A stretch of 64,000 nucleotides of DNA from Thermothelomyces thermophilus ATCC 42464 (Eukaryota; Ascomycota; Sordariomycetes; Sordariales; Chaetomiaceae). Within the stretch, counting starts at the first letter, position 1, and each line of letters starts with the position of its first letter. The notes under the pieces are model-generated. The model was not told where the DNA came from. It saw only the letters and a list, made by a program, of their open reading frames with translations, and made no database searches. Position numbers and translations under genes: made by a program. Of this stretch, positions 57,474-64,000 are shown piece after piece. The DNA lies in the NCBI RefSeq assembly GCF_000226095.1, contig NC_016477.1, positions 1,922,001 to 1,986,000 of the forward strand. The letters are read 5' to 3'.

Positions 57474-59809
57474 TCGTGTTAGTATATCTAATAATATATT
57501 AGGTGCTATATTGTTACTTAGCTAGGATAAAGGCAAGGGTAAGGCCATTAATCTTAGTAATGTTTAATAGTAGTAGATAGGGAGTATTAGGCGGTATTTT
57601 ATCTGGTAAATTTAACTTATTTTCTACCTCCTAGTTATATAAGTCTATAACTAATATCTTAAAGATTAAGGAGAGCCTTCTAGTGCTTAAAGGCTTATTA
57701 GCTAAGTCATTTAATAAGCCTATCTACTAGTATCTAACTAGTTAATGGATATATAGCTTTAAATGTTCCTTTTACTACTTCTTAGTATAACTATATATTA
57801 TAGATATCTATATACTATAGGTAAGTATTAATACGTTCGTTCTTAGCTATTATTAGTCAAATAGTTTACTAATTATTATAATAGATGTTCTAGGGTTCCC
57901 TAAGCTTAAGATTAATATTTGTAAATAGCCTTTTAAGTGCTATAGCCTCTCTTACTATAAAGGAAAGCATTAGAAGTTTTACTTTAATGCTTAACATTAT
58001 AATAGTATTCTAGTATAACGCCTTCTATATAATAAGGCCTCTAAATGGAAAGAAGATATATCCTTATAACAAATATTATATATTTAGATTATCTATATAT
58101 AAAGCGTCCCTAGTAATTATAAGCGTTATACTTTCCAGCGCTTACTTACCTTTATACTAGATTAATAGGCAAGAGCTCCTAAATAGATATCTTACTACTT
58201 GTTATACCTCTAATAAGTAGTCTAGTCCTAGGTTAGTTAGGTATTAAGAGAGTATTAAATAGGTATATATAACGTCTAGATATAGTATAACTATATAATA
58301 TAGGATTGATCTAATAAGCTCCTAATACTTTTTAATCTATATACTAGTAGCACTCCCTTCGAACTTTTCAAGTTTTTTATAGCTTAAGGGAGTTAGCTTA
58401 TACATACTAGGTATATCTAGCCTATATCTTCTTACTACCTTTCTAATATATTAGTCGTAGACTAACTATATCTTATATATAGGTCGATCTCGAATCACCC
58501 TAATACCAAGGAACCAACCGATATTACCTTACTTATAGATATTATATCGAGCTATAATTCCTTCTATTACCTGCTCGGCCGCTATAGCGTTACCTTTATA
58601 GAAAAAGACCAAGAAGTCGTTAATATAGAAGATCAGGATAACGCGTTTATTATAGCTTAGGAAGAGGTACTTCTCTTTACCTAATAGTTCTATACCTGGA
58701 TCTAATAGCGTTTTATAGAACTCCTTATATTATAAGAGTAGCAAGTCTCTTAAGCCGTATAGAGCTCTTCGCAACTTTATATATTTTCCTAGCTACTTAA
58801 ATCCTTCTAGCAATTTGTAGACGATAGGATCGTCTTCTAGTCGTTCGGCGTTAAGGAACGCTTATACCATATCGAACTACTTGACTTCTAAGTCAAAGTA
58901 TATAGCGTCTATCATTATATAGAACGACTATACTACTAGAGTAACTATATATATACTTTCTACTAAGCTAATATCTTATAGATCTCCTTGTATATGGATC
59001 CTTATCTTGTACTTCTTTAAGAAACTGTCCTTGTCAAACTTATATATAAAGACCTATTTTAATAGGATAGGTTATACTTTCGCCTACTTATATAGTATAA
59101 TCTTCCATATTCTCTTGCTCTCCAAGTTATATATCTTCTTACAAGCCGTATCTTTAAACTGTTATCCTAACAGGTAGTTATATAGGTCTCGCTAGTTAGT
59201 AAGAACGCGAGTAAGATCGTTAATATGCTAGTACGGCTTATTGAGGGCTACTCTAAGGCATATAGTATCCTTCTATTATATAATGGCAGTGAATACTATA
59301 TATATTATTCTTATACTTTAGTCTTCTAGGTAAGCTTCCTATTAATCAGGTAGGTAAGTCTTATAGAACTATTACTAGAGTTCCTTAGTTATATAGATAA
59401 AGGAGTAATGGTAATTAACCTTCTCTTTGTTTTATAGCTATTCGCTTGACTATATAGAGTCCTTGGATATGTAAGCCTTCTTCCTACCTCTGCCTCTCTT
59501 TATAGGAGGTTGCTAAATAGCTTTTCCTTTACTTCTATCTTCTAAAGAATACGTTAGCTAATCCGGACTTTGCTTAACGCTCTATTCCTCCTATTCTATA
59601 GTAAGGTATAATATATTAGTAACCCGTCCCTAGCTTCTAGCTCTTCTATTAGTATACTACACGCGTTTAACTCTTCTATAGAAGGCATTTCTCCGCTAGA
59701 TCTAACGGCTCCCTTACTCTCCCTAGCGTCTAATTAGCTAGCTAGTAACTAGGAAGGCCCTAATTTAAACCCTCCTACTTCCTAATAGATATCCCCTTTA
59801 CTAGCTAGT

Positions 59810-60248
59810 TATGACGAACCCAACTTAGACTTCTTCTAAAAGGGTTCAGATAAAGGTAGATTAAGCGGGACAAGTAGGCAGGTCGTCTAAAGGATTCGGT
59901 AAAGCCAAAGGGTTCACAACAACACTAGGGTTGTCTCTCACAGTAGTCAATAACGATACTTAGTATAAATACTATAATTATAAGATTACTATCACTAGTA
60001 AACTCCTAGAGTCTACCAGAACGAGTGACTAACTATCTAATATACTTGTCTAGTTCCCTCATTCCTGAGTGTTCCCCCTTAGGTTCTGATCGTGTGATCG
60101 CTACTACGTTCCTTCGATCATTGTTCGGGTGCTCGCCTTGATCAAAGTACGATCACTGCGATCACTTCCTAACTGGTCCTTAGATCTTGCGGTTTCTGAT
60201 TAGTTCTATATGCTTTGTCAGGTCGCCTTATATAGCCAAATTGTAATA
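59810..60248 (-). repeat. 3' LTR of Gypsy 3
   Basis: Shares the R/U5 end (TAGACTTCTTCTAAAAGGGT) with the other LTRs. Its U3 is distinct and packed with GATC-containing words between 60085 and 60190. Confidence 0.8.
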
Positions 60249-60763
60249 CGATGCCCCTCCCCTAGGTCTTTTGTCCTTAAAAGACTTAGGTCTGTTTCAA
60301 ATAACGCTAATACTCCCCTCTTTGCTTATATATAGTTGTGTTCCTTAGTCTCCCTCTTCTCTTTCTTTTATAGTATTATTAAGATGACTAATCGTATAAG
60401 AAAGAAGTCGAAGTCTAAGCTTGCTATGTCGACTCTTCGTGCTAACTATCTCCTAGCCGCAATTCTTTCCTTAGATAATCTTTTAACGATACGTCCTTAT
60501 ACGCTATATGAGTCTAAAGGCCTTAGTTTGTATAAGGTTTCGAAAAGTGATTCCTCTTAATGTATAGAGTACGTTCGTAATAAGCGTTCGAATTGTAACG
60601 TTCTTAGCGTTTCTCCTACTTAGCTTCGATCTATTATAGCTTAGCATTAAAAACTTAAGGATAAGCTTATAGCTACTAAGGAGCAGGTCCTTTGTCTCTA
60701 GAAATAGAAGTAAATATAGTTTAAGAAGATAATAAGGGCTATTGCTTAGGGTATCGATAGTAT
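59810..60763 (-). mobile_element. Fossil Gypsy LTR retrotransposon 3 (minus), 3' part only
   Basis: 3' LTR at 59810-60248 (439 bp), then a polypurine tract (AGGGGAGGGG on the minus strand), then about 500 bp of internal sequence before Gypsy 4 interrupts it at 60764. Its remainder should lie beyond the window. The internal piece holds a plus-strand (antisense) open stretch, 60384-60560, rich in Lys, Arg and Ser. It sits in the Copia element. RIP looks milder than in Gypsy 1 and 2. Confidence 0.7.
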
Positions 60764-61181
60764 TGTAACGAACCTAACTTAGACTTCTTCTAAAAGGGTT
60801 CAGACAAAGGTAGATTAAGCGGGACAAGTAGGCAGGTCGTCTAAGGGATTTGGTAAAGCCAAAAGGTTTATAACAACACTAGAGTTGTCTCTTATAGTAA
60901 TTAGCAATGCTTGGTATAAGTACTATAATTGTAGGTTGCTATTACTAGTAAACTCTTAGAGTCTACCTAACGAGTGACTATCTATATATATATATAATCC
61001 TAGTGATTACTCCTGATCACGGTGATCGTAAGTAATTGCATAGTGGTAATCACCCTAATTGCTAGTGAGCGTAGTGATTACTATGCTTCCTATGTTATAA
61101 TTAGTCCTTTTGTTCCTTTGGCTTGATTAGCCCGTTTATGCTAGTAGTCTAGGTAGTATCTATATATATATTTCTATGATA
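60764..61181 (-). repeat. 3' LTR of Gypsy 4
   Basis: 418 bp; on the minus strand it begins TATCATAGAAATATATAT and ends TTCGTTACA. Its R/U5 matches the other Gypsy LTRs. Confidence 0.8.
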
Positions 61182-64000
61182 CGATACCTTCCTTTCAAGG
61201 CTTTCGACCCGAAGGCCCTCTTTTAGGCCGTTTTAAATAGCGCTAACATCCCTTGCGTTCCTTGTATATATTTTTCTCCTTGGCCCCTTGTTACCCTTCG
61301 TACTATCAATTATGCTATCTGACGCGTGTAGATCCCTAGCGTCTATTTGCCGTAAGCGTTTAGCTTAGTTTTCTAGCGTTCTAGTTTCTTCTTATAAGTT
61401 CCCATTTCCTTGCGAGGGTATGTCTCTAATCGTGACGTAGTAGATCGTATTATACGTGAGCAACGTCGTTTAAAGGCTAAAGAGAAAGAGGCCGAAGCCT
61501 TGCTACGAGAATATTAATATAAAGCTTTTAAGGTATTAGCCTATCTAACTTAGGTTTATAAATAACGAGAGTTCCTAGTGGAGAAGGGGGCAGATATAGT
61601 TATATAGGGTTTGTCGAATCTAGACAAATCAGAGGCAGTAGAACAATAGGAATCGGGGGCCGTTATATAACTTAATAGTAGCGTTAACATTATTAACTAG
61701 GGCGCTATTTTTGGTTCTGTCCTAGGTTTGCCTTTAGCCGATCCGGGTTCTACTAATAGAACTATTCCAGTTTCTTAGGGCAATTTAGGTTCTTGACAGG
61801 TTTCTATAAGTTGTCTTCTAGTCCGAAATCAAGCCATTTGACTAGGTATTACAGTTCTCCATTAATAATATATAAATCTAGAATTTCTTTGACATTCTAT
61901 TCTTCTTCTTTGTCCTCTGCTTTGATATACATGGCAACCTTAGCGTTCTTTGGTACTAGTTTGAGAAGTGAAATATGAAAAACATCTATCTATAGTTATA
62001 TAGATGACGGTAACGATAGTTAGTAGTTAGATGTCGAAATTCGTTCTTTAATAACGAAGGGTCCGACCTTCTTAAAGTCTAGCTTTATACTTAGTCGTTT
62101 GGTTTGTAAGTTTCGTACGATTAGGTAGACTTTGTCTCCCTTCTCTAGGCAAGGTCCTTCGAGCCTATGTTTATCGTAGTAATTTTTCATTCTAGTCTTG
62201 ACAAACTCGAGTTCCTTTTTGAGCTTTTCATATAGTGTATATATTTGTTCTACTTCAACCGCTACTCTTGGCACTATAACCTCTAGTCCTTGCCTAAGGT
62301 CTACTTTATATCTATAGTTTATAAAGAACGGTATAACTTTGGTTGTTTCCATTAGCGTTATATTATAAGCAAGTTATACTATTAGCAATAGTATAACCTA
62401 GTCGTCTTACTAGTAGTTAATATAAGAGTAGAGGTATTACTTAATAACTTAGTTTAGTCGCTCCGTTTGTCCGTTAGTCTATAGGTAATATACTGTTAAT
62501 AGCTTGCTATTAACGCTTAATTATTATATTAACACTTGCTAGAACTTTAATATAAACTTAGTATCTCTATTAGTAATCTATTCTTATGGCCAAGTATATA
62601 TTAATATAACTTGCTAGTAAATTATGTCTGCTAGCTATTTAGCTATCTAGGACTCCTTATAGGGAAAGAAGTATACCTATTTAGTTAGGTAATCTACTAT
62701 AGTAAGAATACTATCGTAGGTTACTCCTATAGCTATATCCTTAGATTCTAGTAGCTTTATAATAAAGTCTATTATAACTAAACTCTATAGTTTATTAGCT
62801 ATTAGCAGTAGCTAAAGTAGCCTATACGGCTTATATCGTACCGTTTTGCTTCGATTGTAAATGTCGTAGTTTTATATAACTTCTTTAACTCGTGCCATTA
62901 ATTATAGAAAGTCATAGTGTTTCTTGACTTATACGATAGTCTTTATAACTCCTTTATATCCTCCGAGTTTCGACTTATAAAGTTCTCGAATCATTCGTAG
63001 CTACTAATTCCCGTCGTAGATATATGCTTTGCCTCGGTACTAGAGTTTCCTATCCCTTTCTTTTACTCCGTTAGGTACTACTAGTCTAGGTACTACTTAA
63101 TACTATATCTCGTTAATCCTTTCTTCTCGAAAGATTATATAACATTCTAGGAACGAGTTAAGTAGATCATCTTCTATAGGTATCTACATTTCGTGATGTA
63201 GTGTTCCGTCTGTTTGTTCCTTAAATAACGGTAGTATTATTTCTATTTGTCCTTCTATATGATCCGTTTGTCGGCTTAAGATGTCCGCTTGTACGTTCTC
63301 TTTACCCTTCTTATAGCAGATCTTAAAGTTAAATTCTACGAGGAATTCTGCCTATCGTATTTGTCGTCCGTTAAGTTCTTTTATCGTTATAAAGTATCGT
63401 AGGTTTTTGTAATCTATATATACCTATACTAGTTCGGTTATACTGCTAAGGTATAGTTACTATTCCTTAAAAGCTTTAACAATTATAAGTAGTTCCTTAT
63501 TATAGATTGGATAATTAAGATGTAATCTATCGAGCTTCTTTAAAACGAAGGCTATAGGATATAGCTTCCCTTGTTTATCTCGTTATCCTAATTATCCCCT
63601 AATGGTATAATCTAAAGCATCTATTTCTACCTCGAATGGCTTCTTAGGGTCTAGTAGTACTAGTACTAGATCTTTAGTAATAGTGTCACGGATCTATATA
63701 AATGCTTACTTATACTATTCTTCCTATTAGAATTTAGCGTTCTTCTTGGTAAGTTCGTACAAAGGTCGTATAATCGCTCCGAAATTCCTAATAAACATCT
63801 AATAGAAGTTTATAAATCCGATGAAGCTTCGTATTTCCGTGACTAACGTTAGTTGTAACTACTCCTTAATAGCTTTAACCTTTAAGGGTTTTATCTGGAT
63901 TTGTCCTAGGGATACTTCGTATCCTAAAAATACTATCTTCCTAACGTAGAATTCGCTCTTTTCCTTATTAACTAATAGTTTATACGTATATAGTGCGTCT
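60764..64000 (-). mobile_element. Fossil Gypsy LTR retrotransposon 4 (minus), cut by the window end
   Basis: 3' LTR at 60764-61181 (418 bp), polypurine tract AAAGGAAGG (minus strand), then internal sequence to the window end. It carries the integrase C-terminal domain (an open 110-codon stretch remains at 62020-62352), the integrase core about 62400-63000, RNase H about 63300-63600 and the start of the reverse transcriptase. It is inserted in Gypsy 3, so it is the youngest layer on this side, consistent with less RIP. Still broken in many places. Confidence 0.8.

Larger units (their letters stand above)
41215..59809 (-). mobile_element. Fossil Copia-type LTR retrotransposon, outermost element
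   Basis: The left end is the LTR at 41215-41426. The internal part is interrupted at 42361 by a Gypsy element and resumes at 57479. From there RNase H-like and reverse-transcriptase sequence of Copia type can be read on the minus strand (RT centred about 58500-58950), then the region between integrase and RT. At 59810 another Gypsy element cuts it, and its 5' LTR is not in the window. The segment 41427-42355 between the polypurine tract and RNase H is about 0.9 kb and not recognised. Very broken (dozens of changes per kb); heavily RIPped and probably the oldest layer. Confidence 0.7.

Noticed and set aside
41215-64000. Host genes or a CRISPR-like array in the AT-rich half
   Set aside because: The recurring blocks are LTRs and pol segments of nested retroelements; there is no regular spacer-repeat structure and fungi lack CRISPR.

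Overview
The window looks like nuclear DNA of a filamentous ascomycete, most likely a sordariomycete and perhaps near the Chaetomiaceae; that placement is inference from gene content and style. Genes have short GT-AG introns with CTGAC or CTAAC branch sites. Coding DNA is GC-rich. 5S rRNA and tRNA genes are dispersed singly, and the repeat DNA carries the TpA-rich, CpA-poor signature of repeat-induced point mutation (RIP).

Left part, 1-41 kb (gene-bearing). In order: a multi-exon rhodopsin-fold 7TM membrane protein (922-2710, +); a divergent vitamin B6 pair, PLP synthase PDX1 (4347-5294, -) and its glutaminase PDX2 (6512-7409, +); an OTT_1508-like deaminase (7688-9730, -); a C2H2 zinc-finger gene whose frame carries one internal TAG (11013-12353, +); a Q-rich FAR1-type DNA-binding protein (13197-14258, -); a Mid2/WSC-like single-pass cell-surface protein (15190-16713, -); an intron-bearing tRNA-Pro(AGG) (19065-19155, +); a thioredoxin with a probable mitochondrial presequence (19617-20323, -); a secreted WSC-domain protein (21156-22399, -); an aprataxin/Hnt3-like protein (23577-24452, -); a large disordered fungal protein (26432-28789, -); kinetochore Nuf2 (32184-33629, +); an unrecognised protein (33881-34873, -); AP-3 beta adaptin (35482-38032, +). 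Around 38-40 kb the content decays into relics: an ankyrin-like fragment, an intact-looking 5S rRNA gene, and the last few hundred bases of a reducing polyketide synthase.

Right part, 40-64 kb (transposon graveyard). A 209-bp solo LTR with a perfect TTGAT duplication sits at the border. Beyond it the DNA becomes AT-rich and gene-free. I read five LTR elements stacked in one another: an old Copia-type element on the minus strand; a Gypsy element in it (42361-57473, minus), itself split by a second complete Gypsy insertion (46444-53975, plus); and two further Gypsy elements at the right (59810 onward, and 60764 past the window end). Target-site duplications visible in the sequence support the order. 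All are fossils with many breaks.

Functionally, the left genes are mostly housekeeping (B6 synthesis, redox, DNA-end repair, chromosome segregation, vesicle sorting) mixed with surface proteins (7TM, Mid2-like, WSC). No clear biosynthetic cluster or defence island is present. The most unusual signals are the nested and differentially RIPped repeats, an antisense reading frame conserved near the 3' ends of the Gypsy elements, the in-frame TAG in the zinc-finger gene, and the two-start thioredoxin.
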